Shown in pieces: positions 1-13,085 of a stretch of 41,997 bases of DNA; position 1 is the first letter of the stretch, and each line of letters starts with the position of its first letter. This DNA comes from Bigelowiella natans CCMP2755 (taxonomy: Eukaryota; Cercozoa; Chlorarachniophyceae). Made by a program: the position numbers and the translations under genes. Under the pieces are notes generated by a model that was not told where the DNA came from, did no database searches, and worked only from the letters and a program-made list of their open reading frames with translations. Location: positions 1 to 41,997 of the forward strand of contig ADNK01003537.1 in the NCBI GenBank assembly GCA_000320545.1. The letters are read 5' to 3'.

Positions 1-1255
1 CCTAACCCTGACCCCAACCGCAAAGTGTTTAGCGTTTTGCGCAAGTGCATGACTCGCTTTGTGCGCTTGAGCCAAGTGCAGCTTGCAAGACTGACACAAA
101 AAGTGAGCCATCTCAAAAACTGGATGATGTTTTTCGACAATTTTTTTGCTCAACCACGTGCAGCTGTCATTGCGCACTGAAATTTTGCTCAATTGAACTT
201 GATCACTTGCACAAATTCTCGGTGTGCGGCACGTTCTGGCGTGGGAACGCACAAATGTCGACAATTTGACACTCCTGGACTCGTTCGACCAGTGATTTCA
301 ACAATTTTCATCACTTTTTGCTGTGCACGCGCAATTCTGAGCATTCGTGCCAACATGAGAGTTGTTTTTGCTTTTTCTTGAAAAAGTGAAAACTCTGATT
401 TCCCAATTTTGCCCAATTTTGAAAGTGCAAAAACTGAGGTGTCTGCTCGAGATTTTGGCGATTTGGGCCCAACCACTTGTGCTGCATGTCAGATGGCTCT
501 TGATCAACAGCTCAGAGGAACAGTTTCCTGCAACTCCCACTAGGCTTGGAGCCAGTTGGAACCAAAGTGCACGAGGTTTTTCTCCTTGCATGGCACGCAG
601 ATGGCTCAATTTTGGGCAATGAAAGTGGAATTTCTCGAAAACTGGAACGAGATTGAACACAAAACTTGCATCACATCGATTCCGTGCACTTGCGCGTTGC
701 TCCTGGCCACGTGTGCGCACACGTCATGGCCCCGCTCTTCACACAGCCCAATGTTGCACGATTTGGGCAAGATGTGATCGATGTGAGCCGTGCCAGCGTG
801 CATGTGATGGCTGCGCGATTGCATGCTCGCATCGTGTGGTCTGCAGAAAACACATGGAGCGATGATTGCATTGCACAGAAGCGCGGAACTCAGTGCACGT
901 GATGCCCACAGCCATGCAAGAGATTGAGTTGTCACCTCGGCTAACGGACATTCGCACACATGCGTCCAAACTAGCAAGTGTGCTGCGCGTTGTGGTCGAC
1001 GGCCACACAAACATTGGATGAAAGCGTCACAAGTGCACTCATTGCACAGCACGATTTGACACGAGTTGTGCAGCGAGGGGCACGTTTCCTTCTTGAAATC
1101 ATGAGCAACTGTTTGCTGTGACATGCTGCCAAGACAGGATTTCATCATCGCATCCATGCACACGTACTTTCATGTTTTGTGCAACACTGGCATTGATCAG
1201 GGTTTCATCTCATCAGACCGTTTTGACATCTCACCATCGGTTCATGGTCACATGA
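1..1255. other. non-coding host DNA, no gene seen
   Basis: No reading frame here looks like a protein: the longer ones are rich in Cys, His and Trp in random order and show no family motif. The base composition (many tgca, cgca and gtgc words) resembles 6.4-8.1 kb and 16.6-17.4 kb, so these may be copies of an old interspersed host repeat, but I could not align them by eye. Confidence 0.5.
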
Positions 1256-1654
1256 TCATGATGAAAACACTTTTTTGACAGTTGCAACGGTGGAATCTGC
1301 TGGTGGTGAACCTGCAGACTTGTTAGATGTGTCGTTCGTCAAGTGTTGCACTTGCGAATCCTTTTTTTCAGACAGCCCTTTCTGAAGGCTTTGGCCCAAC
1401 CGTGCAAGCGATTCCTCCAGATTGCGTATCTAACGAGAGGGCAGGAATGAGTGGAAGCAACCAATGAGATGATGAATGACAAGAAATGCACCAACTGATT
1501 ACGAAAATGATGTCACTACCTCAGCGTGCATTGTGTCTATCTCTGCTCTGACCTTTGACACGTATTCGGTCGATATGCTCCTACGATTGCAAATTAAGAC
1601 AAGGACATTCAAAAGATTTCGACGAGATAGAGGAGCCTTTGATTGATAGTTCAT
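1256..1654 (-). CDS. small two-exon host protein, possible mitochondrial coiled-coil protein
   Basis: Exon 1 is 1654-1520 (45 codons) and exon 2 is 1429-1256 (57 codons plus TGA). They are separated by a 90-nt intron with GT donor and TTAG acceptor, phase 0. The predicted protein is 102 aa. The first 30 residues are basic, hydrophobic and without acidic residues (MNYQSKAPLSRRNLLNVLVL, then ICNRRSIS), like a mitochondrial targeting presequence. The junction region (YVSKVRAEIDTMHAE joined to IRNLEESLARLGQSLQKGLS) is a heptad-type amphipathic helix. The C-terminus is Ser/Lys rich. I do not recognise the family. The evidence for a gene is the clean splice, the preserved frame and the non-random protein; the function is inference only. 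Confidence 0.6.
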
Positions 1655-2038
1655 GGGTAAATAGAAAGATTAATCGTCCTGCTAAAACGCCTTTGAATGA
1701 ATATCATCGGTTTTGTCATTGCCAATCAATGCTTGCACGAAAACAGCTGTACTGATTGGAACATGAAATCATTGTGTATTTTGTGAAGCATCTTCAGTAT
1801 TTGACAGACAGTTACGCACTTGATTTTAGCCTCTTCGTTGTTGTTCTTGTCATTGTTGTTCTCCGTCTGGTTCATGCGAATTCCTCGATGGAACACTGCA
1901 ATGTTTGTTCCTTGGAAAATAAAAAAAAGGGAGGAGAAAAAAAGATAAAAATAATAATTATGACTGACAAGCACCATAAAAGGTAGGTTGAAAAGAGAGC
2001 AATCAAAAGAGAGCAATGACTATAACTTCTACCATAGC
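1655..2038. other. host intergenic region
   Basis: Spacer between the 5' end of the small coiled-coil gene and the 3' end of the HtrA-like gene, both on the minus strand. It holds A-rich runs near 1920-1960 and no frame I can support. Confidence 0.5.
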
Positions 2039-3904
2039 CTACTGATAATACCCACCATTCTGACTCGCTGGGAGTTTCATTTGCTGCTGCTGAGTCTTCA
2101 GGGGAGGGATACGACCAACATTCTGTTGTTGCTGTTTTTGCTCCTCTGGAGCTGCTTCCATCTTGCTTGGGAGTATTGAGGGAAAACCTGATGGGGGGGA
2201 AGGTGAAGAAAGGGAAATGATGGTCATCATTGAACAACAAACAAAAAACAATTACGATATTTCATGTGTGTTCGATATGATTACCAAAAGGTTCTAGAAT
2301 GTGTGATATAATGTTTCGCATAGTAAGAATCATCGTTCTCTCTACTCTTTCTGCCGCTACTGTTGCTACATCCAGAGTTGGCTCACCAGTACTATCATCA
2401 TCGTCCTTTAAAGCGCTTTCGCTCTTTCCACCGAAAAGGGCTCCGAGGGCATTGCTGCAGCGGAACACACAGCATACATCAAGCAAATACGATCGTGACG
2501 CATCGAGAAATAAGGTACATATCATAGTTGTACAGTTTTGATCAAGTTGAGCAGACACAAGGTCTCCTCCTGCGTTCGAAGCACACGCCGTGTTTGTCAA
2601 AATTGTGTATATGAAAGAGAAAGGGTGGGAGTTCTTCATCTCGAGACTTAGTTTTCGATATTGTGTCTACCCGAGATCATGGTCGCTCGAGCCCTTCTTC
2701 ATGGGCTGTGGAGGGATTTTGCCATCAATCTTTACCTTGAACTCTTTGCTTGGCGACTTCAATGAGGGAAAATATAATTAGAATGCGACATATTATATAT
2801 TTATACATGAGCATACTCATGCACATTTTATATAAAAATACTAATTGCAGAATATGTGTTTGTGTGTGTGTTAAATCTTTAATAAATCAATTGTTTAGCA
2901 AGGCGTTATATATTAAAGTCGCAGCAGCACACCTTTCCATCCTTGAGTACGTGATACGTGTAGGTCTCCCCTACATCAAGATCCATCAAATGCATCTGAA
3001 GAATAATAATTCGGAGTAGAGGGGGGGAAATTCAAATTAAATGAGTAAATATGAACTACTAGCGAGGATGGCAAAGAGAGACGACGACTGTGGAAGTTGG
3101 AAAGCAGCCTGTCATCATCTGCTGTCTTTCACATTATAATTTCAAACATGTGTCATCACACACACAAACACGCACACACACGCAAGTGCGCGCGATTTTG
3201 ATTCTTCATATATCTATAAATAAAAATATTTATTAAATAATACTAACAGTCATGGTAGAAGAACGCATTTTACTTCCTTATTGGCACATTATCACATACT
3301 ATGGCAGATCCACAATGCTACTACCCCCCCCCCCACACTACTCAAAAGCAGCCACCACCTTGTAAAGCGAGGGACTAGAGATCTCAATGTCCTTTGCGTC
3401 CTTTGTGATCTTAACAAGGATATCGTTTTCTCGGATTCCCTGCAGCAGCACGTATGATGATGACGATGTTTATTTTTTATTTCCATGTTAATAATGTCAT
3501 ACAACAGAAGCAGCATGTGACAAGCTCGATTAGTCTATTTGGAATCCTGCGACTGTACCGAGATGTATGCAGCTGAATTTGGGATGACCTTAGCTACCCG
3601 AACCCTAATAATAAGATGAAAGGATGACCGAGAAATGTTATCATACATGCGTGTAAAACGCCCCCGCCCTTATCCATTGCACATTCGCCAATTTAAGTGT
3701 TGTTTTGTCAAATGTGTTGTTAAAAAAATGTAGTAGGCTAAAAGTAGCACCCGCCGCCGTTCATGTTGGTCCTTTCAACATCAATGCCGTCTACTGGCCA
3801 GAGCATTGGCTTTCCCTCAGTCGCAGCCTTTTTTGCACCAGTGAACGAAGGAAAAAAGTTAATATTTAAGTAACATGATCTCAGCAACCGCATGTACAAC
3901 AGGT

Positions 3905-3952
<48 letters not shown>

Positions 3953-6180
3953 TATAATTATCTTTTGCGCTGCTACTACCTTGATGATGGGATGCAGGAG
4001 GTTTGATGGCACAGCGAACGCCACTCCGACGTTTCCTAATGAGCAAAAAATGTTATGAAGAGGGTGGGAAAATAGGATGATGAAGAAGAAGAGGAAGAAG
4101 TAAAAATCACACATATAAATATTAGTAGCAGTTTTAGCAGTTTTGAATTCCAGCGCCGCGCTCATTTTTTGGCATTGAAATCTATTAGAATTTTCTTTTG
4201 TGTTTATGATTCTGTCGTATTATGTGTAGTTTGATACATGTTTTGAAACAATTTAATATATGGTGTTAATGTTCTCCTCCCCTTTCTCCTCCTTTTTAGA
4301 GTAAAAGTAGTAGTAATGGTACTACCTCCTCCTTTGCCAGGTGACACGATAGCCGTGTTGATACCGATTAGTTCCCCGGCGCTGTTGACCAGAGCACCGC
4401 CTATTTGGAAAGTATCATTAGGGATATGATGGAGGAGGAGGAGGGATACTCCTATGACGACGACTAATAGTGGCAATAGATGTCGATCCACCATTCTATG
4501 TTTCTTTATTTTTCCCTTTTATAATCGGCAAGATAAGCAGAATAAAAGTACAACATCATTATCTTGAACAACTAACCGCTCGAGCCGACATTTACAGCAG
4601 CATCTGTTTGCACGTAAGGTTGTCTGAGGCTCTGTTCCATGTCCTCAGTGCTGCTCTTCATAGATGATGCTGAAGCGCCCTCACCATCAGAGGAGGAGGC
4701 ACCACCAGAAAGTGTCTCGCTGTCGTTCATAGTGCGGCCAATGTTGGAAATAAGCCCAGCTAATTAGAAAGAAAGTATACGATCGATATGAAATGTTAGG
4801 ATGTACAACAAAAGATAATCACTGAGGGTACTTGTTCTTTGTATTGCAGGCAGTAGTTGTTTATACCATTACTAATGTCTCGCAAATTGGATTGCTTTGA
4901 CCATTTTTCATTACTTGTGTGCTATTATTCGATGCGATTATTATTTTAGGGTAGTATTTTAGGGTAGTATTATGTACTGAGAAAGATAATCTCACAACCA
5001 CCTGTGACAGTATTATGTAGGCCGAGATTGTTACCAAGAGCAAGCACCACATCCCCAATCTATGCGACGAATGCACACGCAACACGGTATCAACACATAT
5101 TATAGTAAAAGAAAGTTGCTCAGTCATGATATTCAAATTTCTAAAAAGATAGGTTGATGATGCGATCAGAAAATTACCTCAGACTTTGTTGCGTCTCCGA
5201 TCTTGATAGGAGTGAATTCTGGCAACGAAGAGCCATCGATTCCTTCCTGAGTCATTGTAAAGATGTTCAACAAAGTCATTCTTTGTCGTATGGCAGAGTG
5301 ATGATGTGTGAAGCGAGTATCATCACATCGTAACTAAGGAGGAGCTTAGCACCTTCATTTTGAGAATAGCAAGGTCAGTTATATGATCCTTCAGTATCAC
5401 CTGAAAGATTGAACAAAAATTTGTCAGATTGGCTATTTTAAGAATCCTTTGAAATATTTTATTATTGTGGTAAAAGTGGTACGTCTGCTTTGAAGATCTT
5501 CTCCCCGCATGTCTTGACTATGTAACTAACGAATTATTGTGGACGTGCCGCAATTATTTCATTTGTGGCCTTGAAGAAATTTCTTGTTTTTCAAGGGAGG
5601 TATGGATAGGACAAAAATAACGACGAATGTTAAATTGGATATAATTCTCTCTTTTTGCCTCTTCCTCACGTTGCGTTTGCCTCGTCAATGACATGATGGT
5701 TGGTGATAACAAGTCCTCCAGGCGTAATTATAGCACCAGAACCCATAGATTTTCTTGGGCTGTTTTGCCTGTAGATGTCATAATTTAAAATAAATAGGGA
5801 TGAGGGCTGAGCTTTACGTATCTAGCCAGCATAAAGTTTGCCATAAATCTTGGATTGCCATACTTGTAGAGGATGCCTACGCCATCAATCTCGATGACAG
5901 AGGAAGTATTTGATGATGCCTCGATAGATACCACAGAACATAGGACCTTCTTGACGATGGGAGAGTAACTGATAAAGAATATTTGGCCCCATATCAGAAT
6001 GGACAACAAAACTGTCCTTCAACTTGCAGCTGCCTACCTGGTTGTAGGTAACGTTGTCATGTTGACGCGCATCGATGCGGAATCGTAGGTACGCGATCGA
6101 AGCATATCTGAATCAACGACCGCAGCTGAGCTCCCAAAATTTAGGGCAACAGCCATGGCGAGCAGGGGGAGTGATGTCAT
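2039..6180 (-). CDS. HtrA/Deg-type serine protease, multi-exon host gene
   Basis: Trypsin-like ATP-independent serine protease of the HtrA/Deg family, normally a protein-quality-control enzyme of a secretory compartment or organelle. About ten exons can be read on the minus strand. The start at 6180 begins with a signal-like stretch (MTSLPLLAMAVALNFGSSAA), exon end about 6038. Then come YSPIVKKVLCSVVSI (about 5970-5820), the His exon GSGAIITPGGLVITNHHVID (about 5750-5680), the Asp exon DHITDLAILKMK (about 5400-5350), FTPIKIGDATKSE (about 5220-5180), IGDVVLALGNNLGLHNTVTGG (about 5060-5000), and QTDAAVNVGSSG (about 4620-4570) spliced to GALVNSAGELIGINTAI (about 4400-4340). GNVGVAFAVPSNLL (about 4035-3985) and PDZ-like exons down to about 2670 follow. 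The likely last exons are about 2470-2350 and 2190-2039, ending QNGGYYQ. The catalytic Ser motif is GSSGG instead of the usual GNSGG, and an intron falls just after the Ser codon. Exon ends are approximate, and the last two exons could belong to a separate gene. Confidence 0.85.
3906..3951. repeat. (CT)n microsatellite
   Basis: An uninterrupted CT run of about 46 nt inside an intron of the HtrA-like gene. Confidence 0.95.
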
Positions 6181-8099
6181 CGAGAGGAGGGGGTTGAGAC
6201 ACGAGGGTGCCAGAGATAATTCAAAAATTGAAAAATTGAAACCAGTTTAGCCGAAAAGATGTTTACAATTAATACCTGTTTTTGACGATGTGAGCCTATA
6301 CGACTGTCGCATCCATCAAATCCCCTGAAATGACAAAAAATGCTGGAAATCTGCAACTCTTTTTCTCTTGTTCCAGCCCGTGCGTGCTCCACTCGCTTTC
6401 CCCAATTGGCTTCCCCTTCCCTGTGCGTTCACTGAGTCCTGCTCATTGGTCAAGTGGTTTCTGTTGACGTTTGGTTTTGGGCTGCTCTCTCACCTTCGTG
6501 TGTTCATTTCCCACTTGTTCCCATTCTCTAGTTGGCGGTTGATTGGCTCGTTTCCCTGCTTTCAGCCAGTTTTTCAAGACCTCGCACCTTCGCCTGCCCA
6601 GACTTGAGTGCCGGCTAGTTTGCCAGTTAGTCCTCACTAAAGCTAGTTGGAGGTGCTGCATTTCGTGCATTGCAAGTGTCTTGCAACACTTTGGAAATGC
6701 AATTTTTCATCGTTGTTCATTGTTCATTGCTTGCCGGTTCGTCCGCCAAATCGCCCGTGATTTTGCGCTGACCGTGTGGCAAATCCCATGCAGCCTTTTG
6801 TTCTTCTTGAGCGCACCAATGCTTGCACTCCTCAGTGAATGCGCGTCGCCTGCTTGTGGCTCTAGGGCTGTTTGTCAGCTGTTTGTCAGGTTGCCATGGT
6901 TGTTGATCGAACCTTCCACGTGGTGCCTGGGTTTTGCCGTTTGAACCACAGCACGATGCGGATTCGTTTTGTGGCTCATCTTTCTTGTGCAAGCACTTCT
7001 TTTTCTTTTTTTTTTCTTCTGCCTTCTTCTTTTTCTTCTGCCTTCTTCTTTTTCTTCTGCATTCTTCTGTTTCACATTTCCTCCTCCCCCTCCTCTTCTT
7101 CTTCTGCTTCTTCTTCCTCCTTGGCTTTGCCTTGCCTGGGTTCGAATGCCGTTGGCAAGCACGGTGCGTGATCAGCGTGGTCAGTGATGCGTCCACTTCA
7201 GTTCCACTGAGCAAACACTCACTTCTTCTTCTTCGAGCAAGTGCACGCACAGTGCGTCGCTGCTGCCGCGCACGTGCCGCACCCCACACTTCATTTTTCC
7301 CCACTGTCGGCGGTGGCAAAGATTGCGAAAATGTGCAACATGAAAATTTGCCCACTGACGACCTGCTGCTGAACCAAATTGCTAGAAAGACATGGCAAAA
7401 TCACCTAGTCACAGGCACATCACACACGTCTTTTGTGAAAATGATGACCTTTGTCAATAACGACGCAGCAAAATTAAGATTATCAAAAATCCACAGCAGA
7501 GCGAGCATCGCTGAAAACACTGCAAATGCATGTCATTCTAGCAATGCAGTGTTCAGCAGTAGGTCGTCAGCAGTCAGTAGGCAAAATTTCATGTTGCGCT
7601 TTTTCGCAATTTTTGCTACTGCTGCCGATGGCAGGGAAATGAAACATGGGGTGTGGCACATGCACAGGAGCGTGCTGATGCGCCGCGCCCATGTGGCTGC
7701 CAAGCATTCAATGCAACAAAGGACACATCTAGATGTGTAGTCGAAGCAGTGTGCGCATGCAAGGTTCTGCCATGCATCACACAGAGAGCTTCACATTTGC
7801 CATGCTGAACGCGGGCTTGTGTGCTCTCAGTGTTTGTCAATCGTTGCGAAATCTGCTGTCGCCACGTTCTTTGAATTGGGACGTCAATGAGAAATCACCT
7901 TGTGTGCATGTTCGCAGTGCACAATGCACATCGCATCGCAAGGATAGCGCGCACCTCTTCTCTGCTGACCTGTCGGATCGGATGCACATGTGGTAGAAAT
8001 GATTCAACAAGCGAATGTCTGCCCACACTTCACGCAAATTGTTGAACATGTTGATCAGTGCGTGACGAAACGGTCCAAATAGAACGCTGCTGTGAAGGC
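6181..8099. other. host intergenic region with pyrimidine-rich tract
   Basis: This lies between the 5' end of the HtrA-like gene and the 3' end of the TPR gene. Positions 6998-7135 are an almost pure pyrimidine tract built from TTCTTCTTTTTC-type units, which creates long but meaningless Phe/Ser/Leu or Lys/Glu/Arg frames. The rest is the same tgca/cgca-rich sequence as 1-1250. I see no supportable gene. The HtrA promoter should lie just above 6180. Confidence 0.55.
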
Positions 8100-9026
8100 T
8101 CATTTTTTCTTCTTCTTCTTTTTCTTTTTCCCCCCTGCTGCTTTGCTAGCGGCGATCGCTGCCACGATCGGCGGCACGTCTACTTTCAACTCCAGACCTT
8201 TTTCAATTGCGACGAATGAGAAATCAGCCATAATTCTAGAGATTTTTGTTAGTTGATACCTGGACGTCGTCTCAGGGGAGCGGGAGGTTCCGGTTTCTCA
8301 ATAAGTGGCTTCGCCGGAGCAGGAGGGTTGAAGTCAGGATTAGTTTTCGCTTTTTGCTCGTTGGCGAGATTCTTCTTAACCCGGAAGTGGTTCTCCGACG
8401 TGATGTAACTGATGGTGATAGTACAACATGTGAGCTACGAATCCATTCAGTGGATAATTTGCTGCTGTCTAATTTTAGTGTTCACAGTACATGCTCCATC
8501 ACCTATAATATTCTGGGGAAATCTTGGACAGGATTTTGTCTATCATAGCACCAGGGCCACTGTTGAGCAAATATATCATGTTAATAAGCCATTTAAAATA
8601 ACTAGTCCTATCATCACCATAGATTACAATCTTTGTGAGGATGTAAATATATCATCGGTGGACTTACGAATCTCCTTTTTTGCCCTTTTTCCCCTTCTTC
8701 TTTGCCTTCTTAGGTTTCTTGGGCTTCTTTTTTTTCCTACACACCATCAATAGAAATGTAGTAAGATAGGAGATTGTACTCCTAGTATCTCCTATCCCCC
8801 ATATCATATTTCAATTACTATACTATTACCCTTTAGCGTCGTCTTCGCCTTCTTTTTTGCCACCTCCCATAATGAGACCCACATCAAAAGTTTTCGCTTC
8901 CATTTCCTTAAGAATCTTAAAAACAGAGAGAAACATAATCATGTGAATGTGTATGTGAGGAGTATTTTATTCAAATGGCACAATTAGTCGTAGCGTTGTC
9001 GTCGTTAATTCTACACCCCGTACTCA

Positions 9027-9074
<48 letters not shown>

Positions 9075-9931
9075 TCTCTCTCTTCTCTAACATTTCGTAC
9101 CACATGGGATTGATTCATCCCATTACCTCTTCTGTCATTTTCCCTTCCTTTAACAAAACTTCAGTGCCCACGTCCTTCCGTCTGGGGGTCAAACGCGCCA
9201 AATTCTCCTCAATCTGGTCTATACGCGGGTGATTCTTATGGACCTAACACAGAAGCAACATTGAGACATGACTGTTCGCCTACCCTTTTGGCAAGGAAGA
9301 AACAGTTCCATGACACGTACATGCATGTCTATACCCATATGAATCGATGCAAACGCAACAACCTTATCGAGCATCACACTTTTGGACGCTTTGAAGTATA
9401 TCCAGGCATTGTTGTATTCGTTGAGGGAGAAGTAGCATGATCCAATGTTATTTAGTGTGGTTGCCATATCCACATACCTCATTATCATAAAAAAAAGAGT
9501 AAGTCGAAGAAGATTCAAATGAAGAAACTTGATGAGCGATACGACGATGGTTCCAACTTTTGTAAATGAAGCAAAAGAAAATTTCGGAAAATAATCTAAC
9601 AAATTTAGATCAGCATACATAAAACAAATCTTCTAATACGTACTCTTGCTCTGAATCAGAGAGGCAATGATACCTAACAATAGACAGTACACGTTACTCT
9701 CATCACACTTTTGTGATTATAGCATTGTATCATCATTGCATCCAAGTACATGTACAAACTCATAGACAAGCACAAGTTATTGTTAATTTACATATTTTAA
9801 ACAAATAGTAATATTTGCGGTAGAAAGAACATTGTAACAACGACCGTATGATTCTAGCAGCATTGAAGCATTTCAGGGCCAAACTATATTTGTTCAGGTG
9901 GAATAACGAAGTGCCTGACGCACACACACAA

Positions 9932-9992
<61 letters not shown>

Positions 9993-11124
9993 TATTTGCG
10001 TATACTGTTCATCTTTCATGGTAACATATACCGAATATCGGTAAGCACAAAATTCATTAATAGACCCTCATGCTTCTATTTTTTGACTACATGAACCACC
10101 TAGTACCTATGTTGGAGAAGAGGATGGCTGATAACGGCTGTTTGTGTTGATCCAATGACAATGTCAATCACATTAATTACATATATGGGAAAAGAGTGGT
10201 GCACAAGCTCCTACTTACAATAGGCTACGCTATTCTTATTAAATATGTAAAGTAATTGGTGCATAATTTTGTAATTATTACGTGGGGGGCAAATGAAGTT
10301 TTGAATTCTTCATCAACAGCCCTCTTTCGCATATTGGCGGCATCTTCCACCTCCTGCATGCCCTGTAATCAATAATGATCAAGTCAAGACAACATTATAC
10401 GTCAGGCTCTCTCGCTGCCTAAAGTACACGATTAATACACCGACTACCCGAAATGCCTTGATGAAATCCTCCTCACTCTTAAATTCTACAGATTGGTCAA
10501 AGTCAAATTAATTCCCGTGTGTGTGCACCATATTGTATGTATGCAAAGCGCTTGAGTAATGTGTTACAGCAAGTAGTTACATAGTGCAATTCTAGTACTA
10601 GGGAGAACTACAGAGTATTACCTGAAGGCCTCTGCATTGATGCTGCGAAGCTGTCAGTCATGGTTGGCCAAGTACGGTCTATTTATGAAAAATAACAGAT
10701 ACAAAAAAGCATCGATGACAAACAAATAAAGGGGAGGAGAATGTATTTATTTAAGACGGGGAGATGTGGAGAAAAATTACAGCAACGGCTTATTAATTGA
10801 TCTATTTGTTATATTTTGACTGTATTCGCTAATACTATCATTGACATGTTGATGCTACCTTCTTTTTCTTTCTTCGTCTCTTCCACGGCCGCAGATCCCT
10901 CTATAATAGTAGGTGCGAAGCAAAAAACATGGAAATTATCAGCAACTCATAGACCATGTGCGCATCACCATGGTTTTTTATAAATGTCAAATAACAGCAT
11001 CCATTCAATCTTGGTTCTTGTACAAAAAAAGGTAAATACCCGCAGTTTCTTTGATTCCATAGGTCTGGGTGTCAATGTTAGCTGCGATATTAAGTAGACA
11101 ATCAACAGCGACGACAATGTTATC

Positions 11125-11159
<35 letters not shown>

Positions 11160-12223
11160 GCGCGTGCGCACACACGCAGACACACACACGCACGCACGCA
11201 CGCACATGCTCGAACACACAAACACTCTGACATGCAAGGAAGGAAAGAGAATTATATGGAGATAAAGGGTGCAGCAAAATTTATGAGAAAACATTATGAT
11301 AACATGGATTACAATGAATTATTACCTAGTTCTAAATACTCTGCCCAACAATCCTTGGCCCTCCAGAAACAAAAGAAAGCTACCCGATCCTGATGCATAC
11401 ATCTATAAATATGTACGCACTAATAGACTGACTGATTGACTGACTGGCTGATATATAAACATATTTTAAATACCTTTCCCATTGAAGTAAAGATGCTTCC
11501 TAGGGAACTCCAAAAGTAGACTACGAAAGCTGCCCTACGGGAGGAGTTCGGGTGGTATGGGTGAATGGGTTATTCCCTCATTGATGTTGTGTCCACATAA
11601 CATATGCGCAAATATGCGCATACATAGTTTTGATGAATGCATGTCGTAAGCGTATATCTTGTCTGAATAAGAAGAAATATTCATCCATCTATACCTTTCC
11701 CCGACGCATGAGAAAGATATAGTCGCTTGAATTCATATTTGTTATTTGTGAATTTATTATTGTAATATATTCTAGTCATTATTACTCTGCCACAAGATGT
11801 TTATTCTCCAAGCCTTCCAGAGTGTCGCACTCGAAGAAGTAGTTAGGACCCTCTGCTTCTGCATCATCCTCTTCCTCTAATTCATCACAACCCACAGCCA
11901 TCTCTTCACCAACTATTTCTTTCTGAACACCCTAAGGAATATGAAAGCAGAGACCAAATGAGTATCACCGCACTCAAAACCTTGGGTGGTAGCGATATAG
12001 GCACATCATATCTCGTAGCAATCATTTGTCGTCGTCATCATAATAATCATTTCCTAATCCTATATGTTGTTTAAAGAGACCTTAACATTTTCATCTTCTT
12101 CTCCGACGACTACCACTTTTTCTTCCTCTTCTCCCTTTAAATTCATTACACACAATTACATCTTGGAGATACAATCAAAGGCAACCGTTGCCGTTAAGTA
12201 AGTTTATACGTGCACATATGTTG

Positions 12224-12260
<37 letters not shown>

Positions 12261-12713
12261 CATACACACACAGGTTACTATAGATCACTTTCTCCTCCTC
12301 TTCCCCAGGAGTAGGCACATTTCTCTCAGCCTCTGCAGCAGCTTCGGCCTCTTTCCTCTCTTTGGCTTCGGTTTCCCAGTGGATACGCGCCCGGCACAGC
12401 ATATCTATGGCATCGAGGCACTTTCCCCTGCTCTGAAGCCGCATCGCCTTCACTAACAAGCGTGACAAGTCTGTGGAAGCTTTCAACTCGCCGAAGCTTT
12501 GGGGAGGTATGGTTACCTAGACGGGAAAATAAAACTGTTCTAGGGATAACGATTTATGCACAAGCTTTTACATAATGGACCGGAAGAGCGAATGAAGCAA
12601 GACACAAAGAAGAGAAGATCTTAATTACTCTCCCGCATAACCCATACCTCTCTAATAAGTGTGGCACTTCCAGGAGTTGTTTCAAATGAATTAGGCTGTG
12701 TTGCCTGACAAGC

Positions 12714-12785
<72 letters not shown>

Positions 12786-13085
12786 GCATTTATGCACGGG
12801 AGAAGCTATCAATTTGAAAAGATGTATACGCTGTATTGTTTCTAGATGCTATTAAGTGTCGAATGCTTTGCCACTTTATCATCTGGAGTGGAATCAACGG
12901 CAGCTGGAAATTCCAAACGATTGAGACAATCAAGCATAGAGTTGAAGTCGTTCTCGATCCTGAATGTGGTTCGAAGGAACATTATGCATGCAAATAGTTA
13001 ATTTGTCTCCAGGATTTTTTCAACAAAAGATAGATACTTACTGTTCCTGTTCCTCGATGTCATCATCTTCATTGCCACCTTCCAT
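8100..13085 (-). CDS. TPR-repeat protein, multi-exon host gene
   Basis: The start ATG at 13085 opens an acidic exon (MEGGNEDDDIEEQEQ) ending in a GTAAGT donor near 13042. Readable later exons include FNSMLDCLNRLEFPAAVDST (about 12950-12850), a helical TPR-like exon STDLSRLLVKAMRLQSRGKC (about 12480-12300), acidic exons near 12100 and 11900, and TPR exons TSLFHLNKYSLALKCF (about 9910-9850) and VDMATTLNNIGSCYFSLNEY (about 9475-9415). HPRIDQIEENLARLTPRRK (about 9230-9170) and FDVGLIMGGGKKEGEDD (about 8900-8830) follow. A Lys-rich exon near 8740-8680 and a Pro-rich exon (about 8400-8270) precede the last exon (8231-8100), which ends in nine lysines and TGA. TPRs are protein-interaction scaffolds; the order resembles the kinesin-light-chain class of TPR. 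No catalytic domain is visible. Introns carry several microsatellites. Exon borders are approximate and some exons are surely missed. Confidence 0.75.
9030..9069. repeat. (TC)n microsatellite
   Basis: TC run of about 40 nt inside an intron of the TPR gene. Confidence 0.95.
9921..9993. repeat. (CA)n followed by (GA)n microsatellite
   Basis: About 36 nt of CA repeats (one interruption) run directly into about 37 nt of GA repeats, just upstream (on the minus strand) of a TPR exon. Confidence 0.95.
11129..11206. repeat. compound (CT)n / (CA)n / (CGCA)n microsatellite
   Basis: A CT run at 11129-11157 is followed by CACACG and CGCA repeats to about 11206, in an intron of the TPR gene. Confidence 0.95.
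12226..12257. repeat. (CA)n microsatellite
   Basis: CA run of about 32 nt just downstream (on the minus strand) of a TPR-like exon. Confidence 0.95.
12716..12780. repeat. (TA)n followed by (GT)n microsatellite
   Basis: TA repeats at about 12716-12747 followed by GT repeats at about 12752-12780, in an intron of the TPR gene. Confidence 0.95.

Noticed and set aside
1-20. Telomere-like CCCTAA wording at the left edge
   Set aside because: Only about two degenerate units; no array, so it does not indicate a chromosome end.
606-1163. 185-codon minus-strand frame rich in Cys, His and Ala
   Set aside because: Random composition, overlapping frames on both strands, no motif.
6717-7740. Long Lys/Glu/Arg or Phe/Ser-rich frames on both strands
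   Set aside because: They are products of the pyrimidine tract at about 6998-7135 and show no domain or splice context.
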